Below, in pieces: positions 25,901 through 37,243 of a stretch of 64,000 nucleotides of DNA; the first letter of the stretch is position 1; the number at the start of each line of letters is the position of its first letter. A model generated the notes under the pieces. It was not told the origin of the DNA. It did no database searches and saw only the letters and a list, made by a program, of their open reading frames with translations. Source of the stretch: Cryphonectria parasitica EP155. Its lineage: Eukaryota; Ascomycota; Sordariomycetes; Diaporthales; Cryphonectriaceae. The stretch is from NCBI RefSeq assembly GCF_011745365.1, contig NW_024468916.1, forward strand, positions 310,001-374,000, read 5' to 3'. Made by a program: the position numbers and the translations under genes.

Positions 25901-27507
25901 GCAGCCCCAAACAGCTCCTCTGGTCCGCCCCTCCTACAGCTGAGGACTCAAGCAAGCCTCTTGGGTTGTTTGATACAGAGTCAGGTCGATCCAATTTCAG
26001 AACCACCGCCCAGGATCCTGCGGCCCTTCACATCAACCGCAAGCCTCGCTCGCTCGAGAGGAAGCCCCTAGAGCAGTTGACATCTACCACACTCTGGGCT
26101 GCGTGTGCAGAGGTCGAACCTGCGCGGAACTGGATCCTTCCTGTGGGGCCTGTCCGAAGAGAAGCCAAGGCTGTGTCTGTCGGGCAGTGGCAGGCCGCTC
26201 TTGAGGAGGCCATCATTGCTAGCTACCCTGTCCGCCCAGCAGCGGCAGTGGCAGTAGCATCTCACAAGAAGTCCCTCCAGGCTTCTCCTGCAGACTGGGC
26301 TGCGGCCTTGACTGAAGCCATCGCCAAGAGTTACCATGGTGTCAAGCCTTCCTTTGATGCGTCTAAGAGGCACCCGGTCTTTGCCGCGACATCGTTGACC
26401 TCGAAGGCTTCCATTATTCATCCTGCTGCTACGGGGTATACGGGTGACGTTGCAATAATGCACCCTGTCTTCTTCGGCTCAGGTGCAGGCAAGATTGCAC
26501 ACCCTGCTGTGCCCGTACATAAAGCCATCGCCACGTCCTTCGATGCATCCAAGAGGCACCCTGTCTTTGCCGCATCATCGTTGACCTCGAAGGCTTCCGT
26601 TATTCATCCTGCTGCCACAGGATATACAAGTGACATTGCAGCAGTGCATCCTGTCTTCTTCGGTTCAGGTGCAGGCAAGATGGCACATCCTGCTGTGCCC
26701 GTGAAGAACGGTAATGACGCTGCACTCTCCTCATCATCATCGCTGCACGTCAGAACGACAAGCACTCAGTCTGTTACGACAAGCTTTTCTCCCCTCAGTG
26801 ATGTCCCGAGCACGTCTCGCCCAGCACAGACAACTTCACCGCGAGGCAGGAAGGGCGGTCGCATCACCGCCATGGTTTCCAGGTTTGAGGATCCGTCCTC
26901 CCGCAGTCAGAGCGCGAGCACAAGCAGAGAGAGCTCCGTGCAGCCAGCAGCGTCAAGAGTGGTGGTGGCCACACCACCTCGTGCCCTGACCCCAGAGCAG
27001 CTCCCAGAGCAGCAACAGCAAATGGATTCCGAGCTACTGGCACAGATCGAGGCTCTCGAGCAGGAGCGCCTGTTCGCTGAACAGTGGGCTACCGGATCTC
27101 TGGATGAGTCCTCGTCGTCGTTGCCTGTGCAGCAACAGCAGCAGCCTTGGCTGGCTGAGCAGCTGGCCGGAGGAGAGCTCTTCACCCCTCAGGAAGCCGT
27201 CCCCTCGGAAGCATCGTCCCTGGAATCGGTGGTGTTAGAGGCCAGAACCTATCAGCCTCCTTTGGCCCTCAAGACACAGCAAGAGCAGCTTTCTTCTGCC
27301 ATAGAACTTGCCGAGAAGCTCTTCACCCCCGAGGATGCATTGCCAGTCAACCTTCCTGCCCTTGAGCGGTACGACAGCGACGAGTCGGTCCCTTCAGCGT
27401 CTAGTGAGCCTGAGAGGGTTGTCGCTTTAAGGGACAGCCTGATCAGTGTGACCCCGTCTGAAGAGGTGGAGAAACCACGTGGATCGAGAATTCAGTTCAT
27501 CTACTGA
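19941..27507 (+). CDS. Giant 7-TM protein with repeat-bearing disordered tail (unknown function)
   Basis: CDS join(19941..19987,20109..20670,20755..27507), 2453 aa. Splicing joins MVISGATSALIAAFT to FGVVFNAASAALF and later GLGIWLA to TSVVMLLGIS, giving seven hydrophobic segments within residues ~5-255. The remaining ~2200 residues are Ser/Pro-rich and predicted disordered. Internal repeats: (a) two ~104-residue copies with LW-Q, a DW in PQPEDW/PHPRDW and a QMW ending (Trp codons at 24808 and 25120); (b) three ~86-90-residue copies with LLWSAP, SGR-x-x-FRTT, a Pro-Ala-Ala, RKPR and a TLWAA-like end (Trp codons 25393, 25663, 25921); (c) two nearly identical 62-residue copies starting SFDASKRHPVF (26350 and 26536). 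A Gln/Glu-rich coiled-coil-like stretch follows (near 26995-27090). I do not recognise the family. The layout suggests a membrane receptor or scaffold with a long cytosolic tail; this is inference. Confidence 0.82.
24808..25330 (+). repeat. Tandem ~104-residue Trp-motif repeat in the giant protein
   Basis: Two copies 312 nt apart, each with an LWQ start, a Gly-Leu-Pro followed by DW, a RARPR/RAKPR basic patch, an NLW/HLW and an SQMW ending. Protein similarity is moderate, so the duplication is old but constrained at the Trp positions. Confidence 0.7.
25381..26142 (+). repeat. Three tandem ~88-residue LLWSAP/FRTT repeats in the giant protein
   Basis: Copies begin near 25381, 25651 and 25909 (270- and 258-nt periods). 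Shared residues include LWSAP, GLF, SGR-x-x-FRTT, PAA, RKPR, a PL-x-x-L, T-x-W and the closing RNW. The third copy keeps these although its spacers differ. Confidence 0.8.
26350..26706 (+). repeat. 186-bp near-identical direct repeat (HP modules)
   Basis: Two in-frame copies (26350-26535 and 26536-26706) encode SFDASKRHPVFAA, SKAS, IHPAATGYT, HPVFFGSGAGK and AHPAVPV. The two differ at few residues, so the duplication is recent or kept alike by gene conversion. Four His-Pro dipeptides occur per copy. Confidence 0.9.
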
Positions 27508-28256
27508 GAAGTAAGAAATAGGAAGGAGGAGGAAGAGGAAAGAGAGGGGAGAGAGGATGAAAGGTCCTTTAGGAGGTTGAACAGAGGTAGTTCCGTGGAA
27601 GGGGGTCACACAGATACCCATTAGGAAATCTTGTACTATAATACTGATTGATATAGTTAATGGATGCTGATGCATTGAACCCAATTATTCTTTCTCCCTT
27701 CCTCTTCAACTCACGTCTGTATGATGTAGTCGTTTAAGCTATCCTCTTCTCAGTGACTTGGACGGTCGCAGCCTCGACGATCAAGGCCGCCGAACACTGT
27801 ACAAACAGACGCACAAGTATACTGTGAGTGGTACGACGGCCCTCATAAGTGTTGGAAGTATATACATTAAAGTTACATATGTAAATCACGGAGAACTCGA
27901 GGATTAGCGGCCGTGAGTCCGAGAAACAGTACTTTCCACCTGAGAAAGGAACTCTATTTTCTTGTTTTTGTTTTTTGTTTCTTTTTGCATTCTATATATA
28001 TATAGAAGCATGTATCTGACTCAGCGTAGGAGAAGCTCCTCTTCCATTTGGATCTCGTACATTCTTTCATGGGAATAAAGCCACTTTCAAAACGACCGTG
28101 TTGGAATATCTGGGAATCTTGGAAAACGATAGACCTAGAAAGCAAAATTCCAGTCATACAGTAAGAAGTTAAGCAAAAACGCCAGCGGGAGCAAGACACG
28201 ATGCCTGCAATAATAATGATAAAAAGCCCCAACCACTATCCCGACGAAGAATTGTC
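27508..28256. other. Convergent intergenic region
   Basis: 750 bp between the 3' ends of the giant gene (+) and dam1 (-). It starts with a GA-rich run (27510-27565) and has T-rich sequence with a (TA)n at 27993-28003. No gene is seen. Confidence 0.5.
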
Positions 28257-29685
28257 TTAATGAACACCAACCTGCCTGGCCATCTGCGTCTCCGGGTTTG
28301 GCGTCAGACGCATGGCGGCAAGACCAGGCTCGGGCATGCGGTCGGCCATCCTGTCGTTGATGAGCTCCATATCCGGCGAGACGGACCTCACGGGATACTC
28401 GTTCGCAGGGGACGAGGCACGCAGGAGCCTGGATGTGGTGGGCTGGGGCGAGAGGATGGTGGGCGACTGTGGGGAGGTGGGCGAACCCTCGTCAATAACG
28501 ACGGTCGTGGGCACGGGGCGGGCCACAGTGGGCTTGACGGCCTTGGCTTCGGGCCCGGTGCGGATGCTGGACGGAAGAATCTGCTCGAAGCCCTGGGAGA
28601 GCGCGACGGTCTCTATCGATTTGAAGTACTGTTGTTTGTGCGTTTTGGGGTTGTCAAGTCAGCTTTGGTGTGACCTGCAAAAGGGGGGGGAAAAAAGAAA
28701 AAGAAAAAAAAGACGTGATGAGGGAAGAATGAATAAGAGAGTTGTTTTCTTACCTTGACCGTCTTGACTTGCAGTTCCAGCGTGGCATCCTCGTCACACA
28801 CAATCATAGGGTGAGGGTGCAATTGCAGGCTGGAGAGGGTCCACATGTGGTTGACGCCCTGCTCGATACATTTCTGCAGGGCGAGGGCCTTGCGTGCGCC
28901 CAGGATGATGGCGATGACCTCGCGGGCCTCGAGCACGGTCTGCACGCCGACGGTGAGGGCCATCTTGGGCACCTTGTCGAGATCATTGCCGAAGAAGCGC
29001 GAGTTGGCGAGGATGGTGTCGTAGGCCAGCGTCTTGACGCGGGTGCGCGAGGCCAGGCTGGAGCCCGGCTCGTTGAAGGCGATGTGGCCGTCCTCGCCTA
29101 TGCCCGCGAGGAACAGGTCGATGCCGCCCGCCCGCTTGATCTTGGCCTCGTACTCGACACACTCGGCCTCTAGGTTGGGCGCGTTGCCGTTCAGGATGTT
29201 GACGTTGCTGGGGTGGATGTTGATGTGCTGGAAAAAGTTCTTCCACATGAAGCTGTGGTAGCTCTCGGGGTGGTCCCTCGGGATCCCGATATACTCGTCC
29301 TTTTTATGGTCGACGAGTTAGTAAGTACTTACTTGCTTGATGGTTGCAATGAAATTTGGCATTGAAGATATATGTTTATGTGGATTTTGGAAGCATACCA
29401 TGTTGAAAGTGACCACATTCTCAAATGATATCTGCAGAATAGTTGTACTCTATTAGCATCTGTATGTGTGTATGCTTCTATTCCAAGGGCGGGAGAAAAA
29501 CATACCTCGCCAGCCTTGTACTTCTCCACTAGAATCTTGTAGACGCCGAGAGGGCTAGAACCTGTAGGGAGGCCCAGAACGAAGGGGTGGGAAGGGGTAG
29601 GGGCGAAATGCTTGATCCTCTCCACGACATAGTTGGCGACGTAGGCACTGGCCTGGTCGGAATCGTCACGGATGATCAGTCTCAT
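28257..29685 (-). CDS. dam1: Glucosamine-6-phosphate deaminase (DAM1 / NagB family)
   Basis: CDS complement(join(28257..28628,28754..29299,29399..29431,29506..29685)), 376 aa; introns of 74, 99 and 125 bp, and a 33-nt second exon. Catalytic residues align with E. coli NagB at the same numbers: D72 (NMDEY), D141, H143 and E148 ([11 protein letters not shown]), with the phosphate loop LPTGSSP at 39-45. It converts glucosamine-6-phosphate to fructose-6-phosphate and ammonia, the last step of GlcNAc catabolism. A Pro/Ser/Thr-rich C-terminal extension of roughly 100 residues, absent in the 266-aa bacterial enzyme, is encoded mostly by the last exon. It diverges from hxk3 and belongs to the GlcNAc cluster. 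Likely under RON1 and GlcNAc induction, by analogy with Trichoderma reesei. Confidence 0.95.
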
Positions 29686-32683
29686 TTTTTAATTTTTTTG
29701 GGGTTGTGGCTGACTAGCTATGTGTAGGACGATGGGTTTTGATTGTAGTAGGATAATGCAAAATGATGAGTCTTGTTGCCTTGTGTAAGAATGTATAGAG
29801 AGAGGGGTAGAGAGGGAGAGAGTTGCGCGTGTGAGTGTGTATGGGTTGTGTCTATGAGGGAAGAAGAACACAGGTGAAATTCCTACTAGGACAAGCCAGA
29901 ACCACGGACTATAGTAGTGATAAGAAAGGCTTCGTTCGGGCAAGCAAATGACCTCAGTCTCCAAGTCTCACACACACACACACACACTTACACGAGTCGT
30001 CACCGATCACCGGCCGGGCCATAGCCGAAACAGGATATCAGACATGCCACTGGATGAGGGCTATCAAATCTGAGAACATAAAAAAGTCACCAACCAGTGG
30101 AGAGAGCACACGCACACGCACACACACGCGCGGCGAAGACTTCCTCTGGTGGCGGTCTGTGGGGGCCCTTCCTGACAAAGGAACGGGCAAGGTAGAATGG
30201 AACGTTCACACAAATCATAACGATGACGATGGTGGTGGTGAAGGGGCCGGATAGACTGTAGACAAATTAAAAAAGGGCATCAACCCACCGTGTGAAGTCT
30301 TCCGGCGGCAACAGTGCCAGGGCAGCGGGCGATGGTGCGGGCAGATTAGGCCAGATGCAGATAGATTTGGTTGACGTTGTATCCGGCGATCCGTCAGGGC
30401 CAGGGCAGGACAGGGCATGTGCCATTGACTGAGTGGATTGATTCGGGGATGTGCTACCCACGCAAGAATGGCACAGGCAAACGGTGAGTATCCACTATTT
30501 TGCCATTCTGTTTGCATACTTTGGCTCACTGACATGACACGACCCATTCATTTAGTGCCCGTGGACGCCAAAGTAAAGTAGCAGTAAAAAGCGTCATGGT
30601 ACATAGTTAGTTTGGGTCCCGGCAGGGCAGACGAGGTGTCAAAAGATAGAACAGCCTATCTCTCCCTCCATCGGGGTCTACTCTCCTTACCTGACACACT
30701 CCTCAACAGTTGACTGGCTGTTAAACATGGTAATGCTTGTGGGTCGTATTTCTCAGCAAGCCTGTCTTTTCTCTGGGTGCTAAGTTGCATGCTGCAGGGT
30801 TAGCAATGTAGGCTTTTTCCTTCTTCACTTCTTTCTTCTTGCACATACTATATTTTTTCTCTACTGGCATGAATATTATGTTCTCTCTTTATTTTTGCCC
30901 TCCTTTCTTTTCTTTTACTTCTTTTCTTCTCTTCTTCTCTTCTTTTCCTCTGACGGTTGAGGTGCAGAGGAGCAGATGAGATGGGAGGATTTCAAACACA
31001 AGGTCCAATTTTCTTCCTTTTTTTTTTTTTTTACAGTGAATTCACAGTGAACTATACTGGCCCCTCAATCCGCGTGTCGACGTTGCATTCTATGCCGGCA
31101 GACCACTGTAGTACCCCTCCTTACACCCGCACCCCTCTTTTCCCCATGCAAACCAATACTCGGGTTCCCAAGAATTCCAAAGCCTCACTCATCTTCACAC
31201 TACTAACAACCAAATTGTGTGAACGGCTGGACGGATCTGACCTTTGGAATCATTTGCCACATCTGAACCTATAGTTCCTTTGATCTTGTCAACCCCATTT
31301 ATCGCAAAGAGATTGGGTGCAATGCACGTCAGCAAATCGGTAGTTCTACAAGACCCGGTTCCAGAACTTTTCCAGCGACGATCCGCCGCCGTTGGCATCA
31401 AAGCGCAACGTTACTTCACCATGTTTCGAGAGGCGTGCGTGGTTGTACTTACCACAACCACGCCCACCTTTGGACACACTCCAGACAGTCGGCATATTCT
31501 TGACCTACTGGGCCCCGTCCGTCCATCCCTCTCTCTCAGATTAGCTTCTTTTGCTAATCGTACCTTGCCATGTTCATCATCTTGCCTTGCGGCTATTAGC
31601 GTTCACCCGCCAAGTCCTGGTCTTCCTCTTCTTTCTCTCTTGCTACTACTACTACTACTACTGCTACCACCACCACCTTCATTGGTGTTGTTGGGGGGCC
31701 TTCCCTCCACTTCCTCCACCTCCTCCATCTCCTTACATGTGGATATGCTGTGCCTAGTGCACAACATATCGAGATCACCTTTTGAGGTTGAACGTTTAAG
31801 CTTGTTTAGTAAGAGAGAGAGGTACTGCCAGAGGTCAATGGCCCTTTCTTTTCTGGAAGAGATCAGGCAAACAAATTGTGCACATTCTTTCCTGGCTCCT
31901 TCGGTTCGTCTATTACGCATTCCTTTCGCCTTGCCCCCCACCCCCCCCTCCCCTTCTTCTTTCTAGTTTTCTCGTGGGGAAACGGCCCAGCCGACCACGC
32001 TGCCGTCCAAGTGACTGCAGAGTGTGTATTGCACCATCCTGACCATCCTGCAAAGAATGGGCTCGTAGCATTCTCAGAGGGACGACGTAGCCACCACCAC
32101 ATGTGCTAGTTAGTCTCTTTGTCTACCCACACCCTGTTCGGGCGCATCTTTCCAACCACTCTTTGTTTATCCTTTGATACGACCCTCTCTTCCTCTCCTG
32201 ACCCTCTCTTTCTCTGACCGGTGCAAAGGGATCCAGTTCGCCGCAAACGCAACTGCAACGGCAGACATACGGGCCCGTGTGACCCAGTAACGTCGCCCAC
32301 ATAAGGTCTGACACACATACACACACACACCCACACGGCCCAATCCTACCTCTTGTTTAAGAGAGAACAACAGACCGACAGTTGCCTCGTGGGACGCAAG
32401 AATTGGACAAATCATTTCTGCCTCCTCCTCCTCTCCCCCCTCTCCCTCGTCCTCTTCCTCCTCTTGCACGATTGGCTTGGTGTATCCAGCTGGATCTCAT
32501 GGCATAAAAAGGGTATTCGATAGAATATACCCCCCCCCCCTTTTTTTTTTCTCTTTCTTCTGCCTCTTGAGTGTCTGCTCCATAAAGTAGACTCTGTGAA
32601 TATTGGATATTCTCGAAACGACTCTTACTACATCTCCCTGTTCTCTTTGCCTCGACTGAGAGGCAGCCGCTCGTTTTCTCGCA
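29686..32683. promoter_or_regulatory. 3-kb divergent promoter region between dam1 and hxk3
   Basis: Both flanking cluster genes start here and read outward. The stretch has (CA)n microsatellites at 29968-29988, 30108-30130 and 32311-32335, CT-rich tracts near 30880-30950, a T-run at 31018-31032 and a C-run at 32531-32540. One CACAAAT (30209-30215) matches the Ndt80 middle-sporulation-element core CRCAAAW, but a single 7-mer is weak evidence. The 240-codon open frame at 31244-31966 (+) is Ser/Leu/Pro low-complexity and not called. Confidence 0.55.
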
Positions 32684-34653
32684 ATGCCAACTACAATCAG
32701 GGAGATCTTCGCTGCGGCGATCAAATCCCTACTGAGGGGCAAGTCGTTCATCGCCGCCTTGTTATCTTTCTGGATTAGTCCCAACGTATTCAAGACTGCC
32801 GGGTCTGAGTCGATATCGAACGGTACAACAACAACAACGACTACCTCCTCAACCTCATCATCAACAACAGCAGCAAGGCGGAGTGTCGATGACTTCCTCA
32901 AAGAGGTCGAGGCACTGTTCCTGGGACCGATCGAGGACCCCTCGTTGAGGGAGTTCTCGTCGAAGTTGAAGGTGCAGTTCCGAGATGGCCTCTTGAACAA
33001 CCCGGCATGTATGTTACCATCCTACAACCACCAGCTGCCCAGCCGGTCCGAACATGGCCAGTACCTCGCCCTCGACGTCGGAGGTTCGACACTACGAGTC
33101 GCCCTGGTGGAGCTCCTGGGCAAGGAGGCCCAGGGCAGTGGTGCGAGCCGGATCGTGCGACAGGACTCGTTCAGGATCGACCGTGACGTCAAGGATCTCG
33201 AGGGCATGGCCTTTTTCGACTGGGCAGCCCAGAAAGTCGTGAGCACGGTTGCGGAGGCGCTGGACGCCAGGAACACCCCAGAGGATCCGCTGCTCATGGG
33301 CCTGGCCTGGAGTTTTCCTATCGAGTAAGTGTCTCTCTCTCTCTCACTCTCTCGCGCTCTCTCTCACTCTCACACACAAATTGTTCATCTGTTGGGTTTC
33401 CTCTTTATTGACGCTCTTCTCTCTTTGTCTTTTCTTCAGGCAAACTTCTCTCAAAGGCGGGAAACTGCAGAGCATGGGCAAGGGCTTCAGGGCCTCCAAT
33501 GGTCTTCTAGGCCAAGATCTCGGCGGCATCATCAAGTCAGCGTGCCGCTCACGAGGCCTCGCCGTCGAGCTGGCCGCCATCGTGAACGACTCGACTGCGG
33601 CTCTCCTGTCAGAGGCCTATCTCAACTCCTCAACCCGCTTCAGCCTGATCCTGGGCACAGGCGTGAACATCGCCGTGCACTTGCCAGTGGCGACCGTCGG
33701 ACGGGACAAGTTTGGCGACCGCCCCTCGAGCTGGTTCGACAAGGCCACGCATGTGATTGTGAACACCGAGCTGGGCATGTTTGGCAAGGGCATCTTGCCC
33801 GCGACGCGCTGGGATAAAGCGCTCAACGCTGCCCACCCGAAGCCCGACTTCCAGCCCCTCGAGCACTTCGTCAGCGGCTGCTACCTTGGCGAGGTGTGCA
33901 GGCTGGTGCTGATCGAGGCTATCGCTTCGACTGGGGTGTTGGGGGGTGTCGTCCCACCGTCGTTGCTGCTTCCTTACTCTCTTGATACAGAGACGATATC
34001 ATTGATAGAAGGGTATGTTTTTGTCTTTTTTTTTTCCCCTAAAAAATATGTCTCGTTCTTGTCTTACACTCTTGGCTCATCCTTCCTCTTCTTCTTATTT
34101 CAAACAAAACTAACCGACTTTCGGTTGCTTGTACAGAGATAATTCGCCATCACTAGAACCATCCCTCGCCTTGTTCAAACTCCGCCATCCATCCCCTTCC
34201 GAACCTGTAAAGGCAGACATCCTCTTCATCCGGAGACTGGCTTCCTCCATATCGCGTCGCTCCAGCGCCATCGTGGCAGCATGTCTCTTCGCCCTCTGGC
34301 AGTTCAAAAACGAGGCCGAAGCAGAATTTGGCAACATCAGCGGCAGCAGTAACACTACTGTGACTGCTGCTGCTGTTGCTGCAAAGGAAGAAGAGCGGAG
34401 CCTCGACGATCATGTGGTCGCCTTCAATGGCTCTGTGATTGAGCAATATCCGCAATACCTCGACAACTTGCAAAGCTATATTAATCATCTCTTCTCCACC
34501 ACCACCACCACCACCTCCTCCTCCTCCTCCTCCTTTTCTTCGGCCGAAGGAATCAAGAGTTCTGGGTCCATTAGCCTCGTGGGTGCTAAAGAGAGTTCGT
34601 TGCTAGGTGCAGCGGTCGCTCTGGCCTGCCTGGAGGAAGGCAAGGCGAACTGA
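32684..34653 (+). CDS. hxk3: N-acetylglucosamine kinase (hexokinase family, HXK3)
   Basis: CDS join(32684..33324,33440..34012,34137..34653), 576 aa; introns 115 and 124 bp, the first with a (CT)n run. Hexokinase-fold signatures: LALDVGGSTLRVAL (phosphate 1), SFPIEQTSLKGGKLQSMGKG (sugar-binding loop, restored by splicing), IVNDSTAALLS with the catalytic Asp, and LILGTGVNIA (phosphate 2). Residues 38-65 are Thr/Ser-rich, and a (Thr)6(Ser)n tract near the C-terminus is encoded at 34497-34545. Divergence from glucose hexokinases and position inside the dam1/ron1/nag3/dac1 cluster point to GlcNAc as substrate, making GlcNAc-6-phosphate with ATP. In T. reesei and Candida the equivalent enzyme is required for growth on GlcNAc. 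Convergent with ron1. Confidence 0.92.
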
Positions 34654-35200
34654 GAGAATTGATGGACCTGCATACGGTGTGACGGCCAAAAGTACATATA
34701 TGCACATGTTAATACCGGGCCACCGTTTGGTTGTACAACCAGTAGGGGAAAGCGGCATATACAACCCACCTGACATCGGGATTCTTCGAGCATATGTTTG
34801 GACATAAGGGCGCAACATTGACATGAATTTTTTTATTTATAAGCGGGCTAAATAATACCTTTAATATGCATTGCTCTTAAAGAAGAAGATAGCTTGATAA
34901 ATCGTGCTTTGCATACTTCTTCTGCCTAGGAGAGGATATCACATTTGATTCCCCACAAACAAATTTGCCAATGTCCCGGTGCCCAGTGTCCATGCTCCCA
35001 CCCCAAAGAGAGAAGGAAAGAGAAAGAAGAAAAAATTCATTCGCAGTAAGAAGTAGAGTAGAAATCACTTGTACACATAGACAGGAACCCATGGTGTTGA
35101 CGCCTTGTCATATAACCATCACATCAGCGCATGCCATTGTAAGATTGACACATGCTCCCAGTCAGCGGACTAACCAACAACAAAAAGGACATAAGATCCC
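34654..35200. other. Convergent intergenic region between hxk3 and ron1
   Basis: 547 bp; AT-richer than its neighbours (34825-34880), consistent with two facing 3'UTRs. No gene or repeat of note. Confidence 0.5.
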
Positions 35201-37243
35201 TCAGTCTGAAGAAAAATATCGCTTTGTCCTGTTGCGAACCTGCTGCGCTTTCAGATCAGGAGGCACGATGGTATGATGTACGACGTGAGGACGGTATATT
35301 GCGTCGACCGGAGGCATCCTGTATAGAAGCTATAGTCAGCTTGAGCCGCAGGAGGAAGAAGAAAGATATAGATAGTCGTCACTGACCAGTCATCCAGACT
35401 AAGAGGGAAATATTCGTAGAGCTCCTCCTCGTCATCTTCGGGGTTCTTCTGCTGATTCAGACCAGCAGCGAGAATCTTGGAAAATTGTGGAGAGATGGAA
35501 TCAGAGTTTGAGCGGTTGGGGCTGCGCTCGTCCTCGGAGAGGGACAGGTTGATAGGCAAACTCGAGGGCGGTGCCGCCGAGCGCTGGAAGGAGTTGCTTC
35601 GTGGTGTAGCAGGGTTGGGCGTAACACTGCTGAGTTTTGCTGAGATAGATGCATCTAATGACCATGCTGGCACTGGTGGCCGGTTCGGATTGGGTGATAC
35701 TGCCACTGCAACTTTCTTGGAAGGGTGGGGACTTTGCTGCTCATATGATGATGGAGTGGGAGCCCAGTCGCCTGGTTGTTGTTGCTGCTGCTGAATTTGT
35801 TTCCAAGAGTCAGCAAAGAACATAGTTGGGACGCTCGAGGACTGCAGCCTGCATCTCTTCATACCTGTATACTACCTAGCGAGTGGTATCTTTGCATGTT
35901 CTCCCCAGCTTCGGTGCCCTTCTCCGTCTTGGGAACAGGTGTCGCAGCATCCGCCGTGGATCCAGACGCCCGCTTCTCTGTTGTCTTCTTCTCGCCCGAC
36001 AGAGGAACATCCTTACGACTGTCAAAGTTCCTGGGGCTTCGGCCTCGGACGATGACGGGCCCAGACTGTATCTCGGCGATCTTGATGAACTGGCCGTTCT
36101 TCAGCTTGCTGAGCAGGTTGATCTGCACGACGTAGTGCTGCTGGAGCCCTTTCCTGCGGCCGTTGTTCGCGGTCGCGTGCTTGAACTGGAGCCTCTTCCA
36201 GGAGACTGGCAGGGCGATCCGGTTATGGTCCAATTCTTGTCCGGCCGACAGATCGAGGGGAATGTTTGGTGGCGCAGCCGGTGACTTGGTGTCTTCGCCG
36301 TTGGATGACTTCCAGGGTATTGATATGATTTCGGTAGGCTTGCCCTCGATCGACTCGACAGCAGAAATGGAAGCTGCCAGCTCGAACACGGGAAGCTGCT
36401 GGCCCTGTTCGTCAATGATATGGCTGATGTGTCGAGGCAGCGTGATCTGGCCGGAGCACTGCCATAGGTTCCTCCGATAGCACGTCAGCTCCAGTGGCCG
36501 CCCGGTGTTCTCGCCTCCAAAGACATCCTCGGCGACGAAGAACATTCCCAGGAGCTCCGCCGACAGGTTTGCCTCGGCGTAGATCCCAGACCCGTCGACG
36601 ATCTGGGCCTTGAGCAGTGGTGCCGAGAAGCCGAGCAGCTTATTGTCAAGCTCCTGGGCGGGAGAGCCCTCGTTGAACGGTCCATTGTCGGCGGGTACGT
36701 CGAAGGTGGGGCGGGCGGAATAGGAGAAGGGGTCTTCGAACGTGTTGAAGCTCTCGAAGTCGTAAGAGGGCGTAAATGGGAGCGGTGCGAGGCCATGTAC
36801 GCCATCACTGCAAGAACATGAAGGGTCAGCACCAAGGAGCCAGACGTCATCCACCACGAGACCGTGGCCCTTCGTTAAAGAGGGGAGAAGGGTCAATCCG
36901 CTGCAGGACAAGTCTGCAGGACCAGCGGGTCCTTCACGTGTCCACCACGTGCTGTACTGCGTGGTGCTGTGTTGTGCTATATGGCATGTGTGTGTGTGCG
37001 CGCGCGCGTGTGTGTGTGTGTCTGTGTCTGTGTCTGTGTACGTGTGATAAGGAAGGTGAGGTAGGAATGCCATATCATTACTTACAGAAGCGAGTCATCA
37101 AAGTTCATCTCTTGGTCAAAGACGTCGATAGCCACGCTGCCATTGGTCATGTTGTGGGCCATCGGGGTATGGCCGTGCGAAGGAGGTACGGCACCGCTTG
37201 GAAGCCCGGATCCGGCTCCGTGACCTGAGTTGTAGGTTGCCAT
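35201..37243 (-). CDS. ron1: Ndt80-like transcription factor RON1, regulator of GlcNAc catabolism
   Basis: CDS complement(join(35201..35318,35387..35790,35865..36807,37086..37243)), 540 aa. Introns are 278, 74 and 68 bp. Exon 2 carries the NDT80/PhoG DNA-binding domain (roughly residues 100-335), with CYRRNLWQCSG, PVSWKRLQFKHATANNGRRK and the end HYVVQINLL...AEIQSGPVIVRGRSP. Exon 3 is Pro/Ser/Gln-rich. The short last exon adds a basic, conserved-looking end: WMPPVDAIYRPHVVHHTIVP, then KAQQVRNRTKRYFSSD; it is only seen if the third intron is spliced. In T. reesei RON1 activates the GlcNAc cluster and is essential for growth on GlcNAc; its neighbours here are the same genes. The first intron is long for this genome and holds a Z-DNA-prone GT/GC repeat, which might matter for expression. 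Confidence 0.93.
36987..37047. repeat. Alternating purine-pyrimidine repeat in ron1 intron 1
   Basis: On the + strand: (TG)n, (CG)n, (TG)n, then repeated TCTGTG units. Such alternating sequence can form Z-DNA. It lies within intron 1 (36808-37085) of ron1. Confidence 0.85.

Noticed and set aside
31244..31966. 240-codon open frame in the dam1/hxk3 intergenic region
   Set aside because: Low-complexity Leu/Pro/Ser sequence with no recognisable fold, no good start context, and overlap with CT-rich promoter tracts.
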